A stretch of DNA of 64,000 nt from Iamia sp038233075 (GCA_038233075.1 JBBSMQ010000019.1:1-64000), one strand, 5' to 3'; positions 16,420 through 24,949 are shown, counted from the stretch's first letter. Program-made: numbers and translations. The notes: generated from the sequence alone by a model not told the origin.

Positions 16420-16444
16420 ACGGTCGGCCCCCGTGGCCGACCGT
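16420..16444 (+). promoter_or_regulatory. Perfect 10-bp hairpin in the ftsZ 5' leader
   Basis: ACGGTCGGCC (16420-16429) pairs perfectly with GGCCGACCGT (16435-16444) around a 5-base loop. It ends 16 bases before the AGGAG Shine-Dalgarno of ftsZ. No T-run follows, so an mRNA stability or processing role is more likely than termination. Confidence 0.6.
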
Positions 16445-16472
16445 CGTGCGCGGTCCCCAGATAGGAGCTCCC

Positions 16473-17579
16473 ATGGCCGGCAACCCACAGAACTACCTGG
16501 CGGTGATCAAGGTCATCGGCGTCGGGGGTGGCGGCTGCAACGCCGTCAACCGGATGATCGACGCCGGGCTGAAGGGCGTCGAGTTCATCGCCGTCAACAC
16601 CGACGCCCAGGCGCTGCTCATGAGCGACGCCGACGTGAAGCTCGACATCGGCCGCGACCTCACCCGCGGGCTGGGGGCCGGCAGCGACCCCGAGGTCGGC
16701 AACCAGGCTGCCGAGGCCCACCGGGAGGAGCTGGAGGAGGTGCTGAAGGGCGCCGACATGGTGTTCATCACCGCCGGCGAGGGGGGCGGCACCGGCACCG
16801 GCGCGGCCCCCGTGGTGGCCGAGCTGGCCAAGTCCCTGGGCGCGCTCACCATCGGTGTGGTGACCCGCCCCTTCGCCTTCGAGGGTCGCCGCCGCTCGGT
16901 CCAGGCCGAGGCCGGGGTCCAGCGCCTGAAGGAGACCGTCGACACCCAGATCGTCATCCCCAACGACCGCCTCCTCACCGTGTCCAACGAGAAGACCTCG
17001 GTGTTGAACGCGTTCAAGATGGCCGACGAGGTGCTGCTCCAGGGGGTCCAGGGCATCACCGACCTCATCACCACACCGGGCCTGATCAACACCGACTTCG
17101 CCGACGTGAAGATGGTGATGAGCAACGCCGGGTCGGCCCTCATGGGCATCGGGTACGCCTCCGGAGAGAGCCGGGCCCTCCAGGCCGCCCGCAACGCCAT
17201 CTCCAGCCCGCTCCTGGAGGCCTCGATCGAGGGCGCGCGCGGCATCCTGCTCAGCATCACCGGCGGCAGCGACATGGGCCTGTTCGAGGTCAACGAGGCG
17301 GCCGAGGTGATCCACGGCGTGGCCCACCCCGACGCCAACATCATCTTCGGCACCGTCATCGACGACGAGATGGGCGACGAGGTGCGCGTGACGGTCATCG
17401 CCGCCGGCTTCGACCGCTGGGAGGAGGGTCGCACCCGGGCCCGCACACACGCCGACAGCGTCGACGGCGCCACCGGCGAAACTGCGGCCGCCGGGGTCAC
17501 GGACCTCTTCGGGGACGCGGAGGCGGAGGCCGACCCCGAGGACCCCGACGACTTCGACGTCCCGAGCTTCCTCCGCTGA
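16473..17579 (+). CDS. ftsZ: Cell division GTPase FtsZ
   Basis: FtsZ polymerises into the cytokinetic ring. The 368-residue protein has the tubulin signature (GEGGGTGTGAAP, near residues 105-116), the N-terminal VIGVGGGGCNAVNRM, the catalytic NTDFADVK loop and the C-terminal conserved peptide DDFDVPSFLR, which binds SepF and other tethers. The ATG at 16473 follows AGGAGCTCCC; an in-frame ATG at 16413 exists but lies in the hairpin leader. No ftsA is present; SepF, encoded 1.4 kb downstream, is the likely membrane tether. Confidence 0.98.
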   Translation: MAGNPQNYLAVIKVIGVGGGGCNAVNRMIDAGLKGVEFIAVNTDAQALLMSDADVKLDIGRDLTRGLGAGSDPEVGNQAAEAHREELEEVLKGADMVFITAGEGGGTGTGAAPVVAELAKSLGALTIGVVTRPFAFEGRRRSVQAEAGVQRLKETVDTQIVIPNDRLLTVSNEKTSVLNAFKMADEVLLQGVQGITDLITTPGLINTDFADVKMVMSNAGSALMGIGYASGESRALQAARNAISSPLLEASIEGARGILLSITGGSDMGLFEVNEAAEVIHGVAHPDANIIFGTVIDDEMGDEVRVTVIAAGFDRWEEGRTRARTHADSVDGATGETAAAGVTDLFGDAEAEADPEDPDDFDVPSFLR

Positions 17580-18247
17580 TCCGCGCCCACCACCTGACCA
17601 CGTCCCGGGCCGACGGCGACCTCGCCGTCGCGTCCCCCGATGCCGGTCTCGCGGCCCGGCGAGCCGCGGTCGTCGACCTCCCGTGGACCTGGTTGCGCCA
17701 GGTCCACGACGCCGGCGTCGTGACCGTCACCGCGCCGGGCGAGCATGCCGGCGCGGAGGCCGATGCCGCGGTCACCGCGATCCCCGGGGCGGTGGTGGCG
17801 GTGGCGACCGCCGACTGCGTCCCGGTGGTGCTGCTCGCCGACGGGGCAGTGGGCGTGGCCCACGCCGGCTGGCGGGGTCTGGTGGCCGGGGTGGTGGAGG
17901 CCGCGGTCGCCGCCCTGGCCGACCTGGGCCATGCCCCGCACCGGGCCGTGGTCGGCCCCTGCATCCGCCCCGCTCGCTACCAGTTCGGCCCCGACGACCT
18001 CGACCGCGTGGCCTCCCGGTGGGGTGACGGTGTCCGCTCGGTGACCCACTCCGGTGCTCCCGCCCTCGACGTGGTGGCCGGAGTCCGCGCCGCCCTGGAC
18101 GAGGCGGGGGTCCACGACGTGGTCGACGAGGGGCTCTGCACCGCGGCCGACCCCGACCGGTACTGGTCCCACCGGGCTCGCGCCGAGGCCGGACGCATGG
18201 CCACGGTGGCCTGGCTGGGAGAGGAGGAGCGCGCGTGGGTGCCGTGA
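17576..18247 (+). CDS. pgeF: YfiH/LACC1-family purine nucleoside phosphorylase (PgeF)
   Basis: The family acts on purine nucleosides and on mis-made UDP-MurNAc-L-Ser in peptidoglycan quality control, which fits its place after ftsZ. The zinc and active-site residues are present: His in RQVHDAG, Cys in ATADCVP and His in VAHAGWRG. The start is a problem. No ATG, GTG or TTG lies in frame near the ftsZ stop; the first is a TTG around 17692, just before the conserved QVH motif. The homologous sequence runs back to the ftsZ stop, so I propose CTG 17576 or ATC 17579, overlapping that stop (CTGATC). The N-terminus is about 15-20 residues shorter than in typical homologues. Confidence 0.8.
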   Translation: MIRAHHLTTSRADGDLAVASPDAGLAARRAAVVDLPWTWLRQVHDAGVVTVTAPGEHAGAEADAAVTAIPGAVVAVATADCVPVVLLADGAVGVAHAGWRGLVAGVVEAAVAALADLGHAPHRAVVGPCIRPARYQFGPDDLDRVASRWGDGVRSVTHSGAPALDVVAGVRAALDEAGVHDVVDEGLCTAADPDRYWSHRARAEAGRMATVAWLGEEERAWVP

Positions 18248-18909
18248 CCGCCTGCGGGGTGACCGCGGCGGAGCTGGCGGGGCGGATCGACGCCGTGCAC
18301 CGGCGCATCGAGGCCGCGGGCGGGGACCCGACCGCGATCACCGTGGTGGGCGTGACCAAGGGCTTCGACGTCAGCGCCCCGACGGTAGCGGCGGCCGCCG
18401 GCCTCAGGGACCTGGGGGAGAGCTACGCCCAGGAGGCGGTGCGCAAGGCCAAGGGGGCGCCGCCCGGCGTGCGCTGGCACTGGGTCGGGGGCCTCCAGCG
18501 CAACAAGGTGCGCCAGGTCGCCCCGTTCGTCCACCTGTGGCACAGCATCGACCGGGCCCGGCTGGGGGCCGAGATCGCCCGGCGGGCCCCCGGGGCCGCC
18601 GTGCTGGCCCAGGTGAACACCTCCGGCGCCCCCGGCCAGGGAGGCTGCGCCCCCGGTGACGCCGCCGCCCTGGTCGCCGACCTGCGGGCCGACGGTCTGG
18701 AGGTCCGAGGCCTCATGACCATCGCCGCCGCCGCCGCGACGGAGGGCCCTGCCGCGGCGGGCTGCTTCCGGTTGCTGCGGCGCCTGGCCGACGACCTGGG
18801 GCTGATCGAGCGCTCGATGGGGATGTCGGCCGACCTCGACGTCGCCGTGGCCGAGGGCGCGACCATGGTGCGGGTGGGCACCGCGCTGTTCGGTCCCCGG
18901 CAGGCGTGA
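18235..18909 (+). CDS. YggS-family pyridoxal phosphate homeostasis protein
   Basis: The 224-residue alanine-racemase-fold protein binds PLP and maintains PLP and amino-acid homeostasis. PLP-binding Lys is K42 (GVTKGF). Family motifs are seen as LGESYAQE, HWVGGLQRNK, and SMGMSADLDVAVAEG followed by VRVGTALFG. The GTG at 18235 lies 5 bases after GGAGGAG and overlaps the end of pgeF by 13 bases; GTG 18244 is an alternative. Position between pgeF and sepF is the standard Gram-positive arrangement. Confidence 0.93.
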   Translation: MGAVTACGVTAAELAGRIDAVHRRIEAAGGDPTAITVVGVTKGFDVSAPTVAAAAGLRDLGESYAQEAVRKAKGAPPGVRWHWVGGLQRNKVRQVAPFVHLWHSIDRARLGAEIARRAPGAAVLAQVNTSGAPGQGGCAPGDAAALVADLRADGLEVRGLMTIAAAAATEGPAAAGCFRLLRRLADDLGLIERSMGMSADLDVAVAEGATMVRVGTALFGPRQA

Positions 18910-18975
18910 GCCCGATGGCGGCGGCGGCGACGGCCGTCCCGGCGTGAGGGCGCCGAGCCCACGAGCACCAGTAGG

Positions 18976-18981
18976 TATGCT
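18976..18981 (+). promoter_or_regulatory. -10 element TATGCT before sepF
   Basis: TATGCT, preceded by TAGG, lies 19 bases before the sepF ATG, which has its own AGGAGG. A short-leader transcript could start near 18988. No clear -35 was seen. Confidence 0.4.
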
Positions 18982-19000
18982 CCCCAGCCCAGGAGGATCC

Positions 19001-19597
19001 ATGGCGACCATGTGGCGCAAAGCAATGCTCTACCTCGGGCTTGGCCCCGACGAGGAGTACGACGACTACGACCCGGGCTACGACGACCCGGCTCCGCCGA
19101 CGCGGTCGGCGACCCCGCCGCCGCCGATGCCGACCGACCCGGATCCGTCGCCGCCCCCGTCCGCCGTCGGCGCCGTGCGCCCCATGGCGCCGGTCCGGTC
19201 CGTCGAGACGAGTGGCGACTTCGCCAGCCAGGTCGGTGGCCTCGGCCGCCTCGAGGCCGGCGGCGGCGGCGGGCGGAGCGCCACCCCCCGAGCCAAGGTG
19301 GTCCGGCCCATGCCGGTGGCCTCCACCGCCCGGCCCCGCCTGGTGGTGCCCACGCACTTCAACCAGGCGCAGGAGGTGGCCGACACCTTCAAGGGCGACC
19401 AGCCCGTCGTCATGAACCTGCGCAACGCCGACCGCGAGGTGTCACGCCGTCTCATCGACTTCTCCAGCGGCCTCTGCTACGGGCTCGGAGGGCGCATGGA
19501 CAAGCTCGACTCCCAGGTGTACCTGCTCAGCCCGGCCAACATCGAGGTGTCGGAGGACGAGCGCGCCCGCCTCGGCGAGCGCGGCTACCAGGACTGA
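19001..19597 (+). CDS. sepF: Cell division protein SepF
   Basis: SepF anchors FtsZ to the membrane in bacteria lacking FtsA. The 198-residue protein has an N-terminal amphipathic, membrane-binding start (MWRKAMLYLGLG), an acidic and Pro/Gly-rich linker of about 110 residues, and the C-terminal SepF fold with VVMNLRNADREVSRRLIDF and GGRMDKLDSQVYLLSP. ATG 19001 follows a perfect AGGAGG. The linker is longer than in Bacillus but normal for actinobacteria. Confidence 0.95.
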   Translation: MATMWRKAMLYLGLGPDEEYDDYDPGYDDPAPPTRSATPPPPMPTDPDPSPPPSAVGAVRPMAPVRSVETSGDFASQVGGLGRLEAGGGGGRSATPRAKVVRPMPVASTARPRLVVPTHFNQAQEVADTFKGDQPVVMNLRNADREVSRRLIDFSSGLCYGLGGRMDKLDSQVYLLSPANIEVSEDERARLGERGYQD

Positions 19598-19610
19598 GTG
19601 CCCTGACTCG

Positions 19611-19877
19611 ATGGACGCCATCCTCACCCTCCTCTGCTTCGCGGCCATCGGCTACCAGCTGGTGGTCCTGGCCGCCATCATCATCAGCTGGTTCCCCCTG
19701 GAGCCGGACTCCGCGCTCGAGGGCGTGCGCAACGGGCTCCGGACCATCACCGAGCCCGTGCTGGGCCCGGTGCGGCGGGCCCTGCCACCGGTCCGCCTGG
19801 GGGGCATGGCCCTCGACCTGTCCCCGATCATCGTGCTGATCGGGCTGCAGGTGCTCCAGGTCGTGATCTGCCGGTAG
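19611..19877 (+). CDS. YggT-family small membrane protein
   Basis: The 88-residue protein has two hydrophobic segments, one at the N-terminus (ILTLLCFAAIGYQLVVLAAIIISW) and one at the C-terminus (LSPIIVLIGLQVLQVVI). Between them lies the family motif around ITEPVLGPVRRALPP. YggT genes sit between sepF and divIVA in many Gram-positive bacteria; the molecular role is unclear, with links to osmotic stress and chloroplast CCB3. It starts 13 bases after the sepF stop. Confidence 0.9.
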   Translation: MDAILTLLCFAAIGYQLVVLAAIIISWFPLEPDSALEGVRNGLRTITEPVLGPVRRALPPVRLGGMALDLSPIIVLIGLQVLQVVICR

Positions 19878-19916
19878 GGCAGCGCCGGGCTTGGACCCGG
19901 CCGGCCCGGGGCTGAC

Positions 19917-19922
19917 TACGAT
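19917..19922 (+). promoter_or_regulatory. -10 element TACGAT of a probably leaderless divIVA
   Basis: TACGAT is followed by 7 bases and the ATG at 19930. No Shine-Dalgarno precedes that ATG. A weak TTGGAC lies upstream with a 20-base spacer. Confidence 0.5.
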
Positions 19923-19929
19923 CAGCCGG

Positions 19930-21099
19930 ATGGACGTCTCCTCCAGCCTCTCGGGTCCCAAGGAGTTCCGCATCGTCAAGCGGGGGTACGACCCCGACGA
20001 GGTGGACACGTTCCTCGACCAGATCTCGGTCGGGGTGTCCGAGCTCAAGCGCAAGTTGGCCGAGGCGAGCGACAAGGCGGCCGTGGCGCCGGCCGAGCCC
20101 GAGGACACGGGGGGGGCCGAGGAGATCCACCGGGCCCTCATCCTGGCCCAGCGCGCGGCCGACGAGGAGGTGCGCAAGGCTACCGAGGAGGCCGAGAGCA
20201 TCCGGGCCGACGCCAACGCCGCCGCCGACGATGCCCGCCTCCAGGCCGACGCCGCCGCCGCCGAGCAGCGCACCGCGATCGAGGAGGAGGTGGCCCAACG
20301 GCGCGAGGAGGGCCGGGCCAGCCTGTTGACCGAGATCAGCGAGCTCGAGAGCACGCGCGGCTCCCTGGCCAGCGATGTCGTGGTGCTCGAGCGTCACGTG
20401 GAGGAGCAGCGAGAGGTGGTGCAGGCCGCCATCGGCGAGCTCCAGTCCCTGCTCGACCACCCCGAGGCGTTCCGCGTCGCCGTCGCCGCGGGGGTCCGCC
20501 TGCCCCCTCCCGACGAGCCCCTCGGCGGGGCCGCGCCCGTCGATGGCTCGGTCGAGGGCGACGGGCCCGGTGCCGATCCGGTCGCCGACGAGCCGGCGCC
20601 GGTCGCCCCACCCGCGACCGACGAGTCCCCCACACCACAGGACATCGTCGCCGCCTCCACGGAGGATGAGCCCGCGGCCGACGAACCTCTCTCGGACGAG
20701 GCGCCTGCCCCCGCCGAGGACGGGCCCGATCCCGAGACGCACTCGGAGCCACCCCCTGTCATCGATCAGGCGGGTCTGGAGCCCTCCGTCCCCGACACGG
20801 GGCCGCCGGACGAGACCCCCGCCCCCGCGCCGTCGCCGTCGGACGAGGGAGCCGGGATCGACCTCACCGATGCCAACACGCACGTCGACGCCGCCGACGA
20901 TGCTGATGCCGGGCCCGCGACCGAGGCCGTGTCCTCGGTCGACGCCCCCGACGGCGAGGACACCTTCCTGGCCGAGCTGCGCAAGGCCATGCTCGACGAC
21001 GAGCCCCTCGGGCCGCGCGAGGACGGCGACGACCGGACCCCGAGCGTCACCGAGGAGGAGCCGGCCCGGGGGAAGTCTCGCTTCGGACGTCGCCGGTAG
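19930..21099 (+). CDS. divIVA: DivIVA-domain polar growth/division protein
   Basis: DivIVA binds curved membrane and recruits cell-wall machinery. The N-terminus has the lipid-binding domain motif FRIVKRGYDPDEVDTFLD, and residues of about 60-180 form a long coiled coil rich in Ala, Glu and Arg. The last 190 residues are a low-complexity, acidic Pro/Asp/Glu region ending in a basic RFGRRR. That tail makes it 389 residues, longer than typical DivIVA (about 160-280). ATG 19930 was preferred over 19891 because the conserved motif begins there and a -10 box sits 7 bases upstream. It converges on ileS. Confidence 0.88.
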   Translation: MDVSSSLSGPKEFRIVKRGYDPDEVDTFLDQISVGVSELKRKLAEASDKAAVAPAEPEDTGGAEEIHRALILAQRAADEEVRKATEEAESIRADANAAADDARLQADAAAAEQRTAIEEEVAQRREEGRASLLTEISELESTRGSLASDVVVLERHVEEQREVVQAAIGELQSLLDHPEAFRVAVAAGVRLPPPDEPLGGAAPVDGSVEGDGPGADPVADEPAPVAPPATDESPTPQDIVAASTEDEPAADEPLSDEAPAPAEDGPDPETHSEPPPVIDQAGLEPSVPDTGPPDETPAPAPSPSDEGAGIDLTDANTHVDAADDADAGPATEAVSSVDAPDGEDTFLAELRKAMLDDEPLGPREDGDDRTPSVTEEEPARGKSRFGRRR

Positions 21100-21125
21100 C
21101 ACCCGGGTCGGCGCGCCGATCTAGG

Positions 21126-24100
21126 TCAGACCGGCCGCACCGCCACCGCGGTGGCGAGGCCGTCGAGCTCGAAGCGGCGCACGTGGAAGCCGTCGACCTC
21201 GTCGACGGCGCCGACCACCACCTCGGTCGCCAGGGTGTCGGCGGCCAGCCGGGCCGCGTGGGTCGTGGCGGCGTCGGTCACGGTCGTCTCACCGTCGACG
21301 CGGAGGTGGATGCGATCCGCCAGGGCCAGATCCGCCTCCTTCCTGAGGTCGTTGACGGCTCGGACCAGCTCGCGGGCCACGCCCTCGGAGCGCAGGGCGT
21401 CGTCGATGGTCAGGTCGAGCGCCACCGCCCAGCCGCCGTCCTCGGCGAGGGCGAAGGACTCGTGGTGCCGGGCCCGCACCTCCACCTCGTCGGCGGTGAG
21501 GCGCTCACCGGCCACCTCGATGCTGCCCTCGGCCTCGAGCTGGTGGCGCAGGGCGGTGCCGTCGGCCGCCGCCAGGGCGGCCTTGACCTCGGCCACCTTG
21601 GGTCCGAGCCGGGGCCCGAGGGCGCGGAAGTTGGGGATGACCTCCCAGGTCATCAGGTCCGAGAGGGTGTCGACCTCCTCGAGCGCCTTCACGTTGAGCT
21701 CCGACGCCACCTCGGCGCCCAGCTCGTCGCCGAGGGTGCCGTCGCGGTGCAGGAGCAGGGCCCGGGCCAGGGGCTGGCGCACCTTGACCTTGGCGTCGGT
21801 GCGGGCGGCGCGGCCCAGGGCCACCAGCCGTCGGGCCCCGGCCATGCCGTCGGCGAGGGCCCGCGCGTCGACGTCGCGGTCTGCAGTGGTAGGCCAGTCA
21901 GCCAGGTGGACCGAGTCGGCGCCGGTGAGGACGGTGTGGATCTCCTCGGCCAGGAAGGGGCAGAAGGGGGCCAGCAGCCGGGAGGTCACCACCAGGCAGT
22001 GGTAGAGGGTGGCGTGGGCCTGGGTGTCCTCGGCGCCCCAGAACCGGGGCCGGCTGCGGCGCACGTACCAGTTGGAGAGGTCGTCGACGAAGGTGGCGAC
22101 CCGGTCCGCGCCGGTCAGGGCGTCGAAGCCCTCGAGGGCCTCGGTCACCGCGTCGACGGTGGCGTCGAGCTGGCCCAGCACCCAGCGGTCGAGGACGTGG
22201 GTGGGGTCGGGCCGGGCCTCGCCGGCGGGTTCCCACCCGTCCAGGTCGGCGTAGGTGGTGAAGAACCCGACCACGTTCCAGAGGGTGATGAGGGTCCGTC
22301 GGGTGCTCTCCCGGATGGCGTCGTCGAAGACGCGCCGGGGGCTCCAGGGCTGGCCCGCCGCGAAGAAGTACCACCGCAGCCCGTCGGCGCCGAAGCGGGC
22401 GAACGCGTCCCAGGGGTCGATGACGTTGCCCCTGGACTTCGACATCTTCCGCCCCTGCTCGTCCACGATGTGGCCCAGGCAGACCACGTTGCGGTAGGGA
22501 GCGCGGTCGAAGACGAGGGTGTTGACCGCGAGCAGGCTGTAGAACCAACCCCGCGTCTGGTCGATGGCCTCGCAGATGAAGTCGGCGGGGAAGGCGTCGG
22601 GACCGTCGTCGCCGCCGAGGAAGTGCTGTTGGGCGCTGGGCATCGACCCTGAGTCGAACCAGGCGTCGAGGACGGGAGGGAGGCGGCGGGCCGTGGCCTG
22701 GCACTGCGGGCAGGGAAAGGTGACCTCGTCGATGAAGGGCCGGTGCAGGTCGAGCGAGGACAGGTCCGTGCCGGCCAGGGTGGACAGCTCGGCCACCGAC
22801 CCCACGCAGGTGTCGTGGCCGGCGCGGCAGCGCCAGATGGGCAGCGGCGTGCCCCAGTACCGGTCGCGGGAGAGCGCCCAGTCGATGTTGGACTCCAGCC
22901 ACTTGCCGAAGCGGCCGTGCTTGATGTGGTCGGGGTGCCAGGTGATGCTCTCGTTCTCCCGCAGCAGGGCGTCGCGGCGGGCCTCGGTGCGGGCGAACCA
23001 CGAGGTCTTGGCCCAGTAGATGAGGGGTGTGCCGCACCGCCAGCAGTGGGGGTAGCTGTGGGTGAGGTCCTCGGCCGCCAGCAGCAGGCCCCGCGCCTCG
23101 AGGTCGACGAGGATGTCGGCATCGGCATCCTTGACGAAGCGGCCGGCGTAGGCGGGCACGGTGTGGTCGAAGGCGGCGTCGGCGTCGACGGGGTTGAGCA
23201 CCGGGAGGTCCTCGGCCCGACCGATGCGGGCGTCGTCCTCGCCGAAGGCGGGCGCCAGGTGGACGATGCCGGAACCGTCGTCGGTGGTCACGAAGTCGTC
23301 GGCCACCACCCGCAGACCCCGCTCGTCGAGGGCGAGGACGCCGAAGGGCCGCCGGTAGCGGGTGCCAACGAGGTCGGCTCCGGTCAGACGGGCCACCACG
23401 GGGGCGTCGGGGTGGCGTCGCTGCTGGGCGGCCTCGGCCATGACCAGGTCCGCCCCGTCGCCGGTGGGGACCCGCACGTAGTCCACGTCAGGTCCCACCG
23501 CCGCGGCCACATGGCCGAGGAGCGTCCACGGGGTGGTCGTCCACACCACCAGGTCGGCGTCGGCCACGGCGTCGGGACCCTCGGTGATCGGGAGCCGCAC
23601 GTAGGCCGAGCGGTCGACCACGTCCTGGTACCCCTGGGCCACCTCGTGGCTGGACAGCGCAGTACCGCACCGGCCGCAGTAGGGGCTGACCCGGTGGCCC
23701 TCGTAGAGCAGACCCGCGTCCCACATCTGGCGCACCAGCCACCAGACCGACTCGACGTAGGAGTCGTCGAGGGTCCAGTAGGCCTCCTCGGTGTCGATCC
23801 AGGTCCCCGACCGTGATGTGAGCGCAGTCCAGTCCTCGACGTGACGGGAGACCGACGCCCGGCACCGCTCGTTGAAGGCGGCGATGCCGTAGGCCTCGAT
23901 CTCGTGCTTGGAGCGCAGCCCCAGCTCCTGCTCGACGGCCAGCTCGACGGGCAGGCCGTGGCAGTCCCAGCCGCCCTTGCGTGGCACCTTCCGGCCCCGC
24001 ATGGTCTGGAAGCGGGGGTAGAGATCCTTGAACACGCGGGCCCAGACGTGGTGGAGCCCGGGACGGCCGTTGGCGGTGGGTGGGCCCTCGTAGAAGATCC

Positions 24101-24224
24101 ACGGCTCGCCGCCCGTGCGGCTGTCCCGGACCCGGGCGGGGATGTCGTTCGTCCGCCAGCGAGCGAGGACGCGCTCCTCCAGCGCCACCAGGTCCAGTGC
24201 GGGATCGATGGGGCCGAAGGGCAT
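21126..24224 (-). CDS. ileS: Isoleucyl-tRNA synthetase, type 2
   Basis: The 1032-residue class I synthetase charges tRNA-Ile. The HIGH motif appears as HHVW in NGRPGLHHVW, and KMSKS is intact in GRKMSKSRGN. The conserved GWDCHGLPVE, the zinc-ligand region CGRCG and the editing domain WTTTPWTLL are present. The NGRPG-type N-terminus and long C-terminal region mark the IleS2 (eukaryote-like) class, common in actinobacteria and often linked to low mupirocin sensitivity. The start ATG is 6 bases from a TAGGGT box, so the mRNA would be leaderless. That leaves no room for the T-box leader often found before actinobacterial ileS. Confidence 0.97.
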   Translation of the reverse strand: MPFGPIDPALDLVALEERVLARWRTNDIPARVRDSRTGGEPWIFYEGPPTANGRPGLHHVWARVFKDLYPRFQTMRGRKVPRKGGWDCHGLPVELAVEQELGLRSKHEIEAYGIAAFNERCRASVSRHVEDWTALTSRSGTWIDTEEAYWTLDDSYVESVWWLVRQMWDAGLLYEGHRVSPYCGRCGTALSSHEVAQGYQDVVDRSAYVRLPITEGPDAVADADLVVWTTTPWTLLGHVAAAVGPDVDYVRVPTGDGADLVMAEAAQQRRHPDAPVVARLTGADLVGTRYRRPFGVLALDERGLRVVADDFVTTDDGSGIVHLAPAFGEDDARIGRAEDLPVLNPVDADAAFDHTVPAYAGRFVKDADADILVDLEARGLLLAAEDLTHSYPHCWRCGTPLIYWAKTSWFARTEARRDALLRENESITWHPDHIKHGRFGKWLESNIDWALSRDRYWGTPLPIWRCRAGHDTCVGSVAELSTLAGTDLSSLDLHRPFIDEVTFPCPQCQATARRLPPVLDAWFDSGSMPSAQQHFLGGDDGPDAFPADFICEAIDQTRGWFYSLLAVNTLVFDRAPYRNVVCLGHIVDEQGRKMSKSRGNVIDPWDAFARFGADGLRWYFFAAGQPWSPRRVFDDAIRESTRRTLITLWNVVGFFTTYADLDGWEPAGEARPDPTHVLDRWVLGQLDATVDAVTEALEGFDALTGADRVATFVDDLSNWYVRRSRPRFWGAEDTQAHATLYHCLVVTSRLLAPFCPFLAEEIHTVLTGADSVHLADWPTTADRDVDARALADGMAGARRLVALGRAARTDAKVKVRQPLARALLLHRDGTLGDELGAEVASELNVKALEEVDTLSDLMTWEVIPNFRALGPRLGPKVAEVKAALAAADGTALRHQLEAEGSIEVAGERLTADEVEVRARHHESFALAEDGGWAVALDLTIDDALRSEGVARELVRAVNDLRKEADLALADRIHLRVDGETTVTDAATTHAARLAADTLATEVVVGAVDEVDGFHVRRFELDGLATAVAVRPV

Positions 24225-24230
24225 CCCGTC

Positions 24231-24236
24231 ACCCTA
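24231..24236 (-). promoter_or_regulatory. -10 element TAGGGT of a probably leaderless ileS
   Basis: Read on the minus strand, TAGGGT is followed by 6 bases and the ileS ATG. No Shine-Dalgarno is present. Confidence 0.5.
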
Positions 24237-24325
24237 CGAGGGCTCCCGCGCCGCGCCCCAGTGGGATCCGGCCCTCGTCGCGGCGTCGTCGGGTCCAGGT
24301 TTCCAGCGGTGTCGGTCGGGGTCGC

Positions 24326-24331
24326 TATGCT
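24326..24331 (+). promoter_or_regulatory. -10 element TATGCT of the DksA-like gene
   Basis: TATGCT lies 36 bases before the ATG at 24368, in the divergent gap to ileS. It would give a leader of about 30 bases carrying GAGAAGGTGG as a Shine-Dalgarno. Confidence 0.45.
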
Positions 24332-24367
24332 TCGACACCTTTCGACCACGGAGAAGGTGGGACCCCG

Positions 24368-24949
24368 ATGGCCCAGCCCACGAAGAAGGCGGCATCCGCC
24401 CGGGGCACGACGAAGAAGGCAGTGACGAAGAAGGCTGCCACGAGCAAGGCTCCGGCCAAGGGCTCCGGCTCCAAGGAGGGGGTGACCAAGAGCACCGCAG
24501 CGAAGGCAGAGACCAAGAAGGCCCCCGCCAAGAAGGTGTCGACCCCGAGTTCCGCCGGGGGCCGGGCCTCCTCGCCGTTCCCGAAGGCCTTCCTCGCCTC
24601 CCAGCGCGAGGCCCTGCTCGAGGAGCGAGCCACCTACCTGGGCCAGGCCGAGAGCCTCAAGGCCGAGGCCGACTCCCTCGTGGACGACGTCGACCCCGGT
24701 GACGTGCAGTTCGACGAGGAGTCCGGCGAGGGGGACTCGCTGGCCATCGAGCGCGACCGCGACCTCGCCCTCTCGGCCCAGGCCCGCCAGGCCGTCGAGG
24801 AGATCGACCATGCCCTGGCCAAGTTCGATCTCGGCACCTACGGCATCTGCGAGATCTCGGGCGAGCCGATCCCCGAGGAGCGCCTCGAGGCCATCCCCTG
24901 GGCCCGGGAGCGCGTCGAGCACAAGATCGGCGGTCTCGGCCGTCGCTGA
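24368..24949 (+). CDS. DksA/TraR-like protein with a histone-H1-like basic tail
   Basis: Residues 1-60 are almost only Lys, Ala, Thr, Ser and Pro, with repeated KKA and AKK units as in histone H1 tails. Residues 75-110 form a coiled coil, and residues 120-185 resemble DksA/TraR (EGDSLAIERDRDLALSAQAR, then LGTYGICEISGEPIPEERL). DksA proteins bind RNA polymerase through the secondary channel. The four-Cys zinc finger has decayed: only C161 remains, with Ser where the second Cys should be and none in the second pair. The ATG at 24368 follows GAGAAGGTGG. Such zinc-less forms are common in actinobacteria. A nucleoid-binding or RNA-polymerase-modulating role is inference. Confidence 0.8.
   Translation: MAQPTKKAASARGTTKKAVTKKAATSKAPAKGSGSKEGVTKSTAAKAETKKAPAKKVSTPSSAGGRASSPFPKAFLASQREALLEERATYLGQAESLKAEADSLVDDVDPGDVQFDEESGEGDSLAIERDRDLALSAQARQAVEEIDHALAKFDLGTYGICEISGEPIPEERLEAIPWARERVEHKIGGLGRR

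Noticed and set aside
24225..24367. T-box riboswitch in the ileS leader
   Set aside because: No antiterminator sequence was seen and the predicted promoter leaves no leader.
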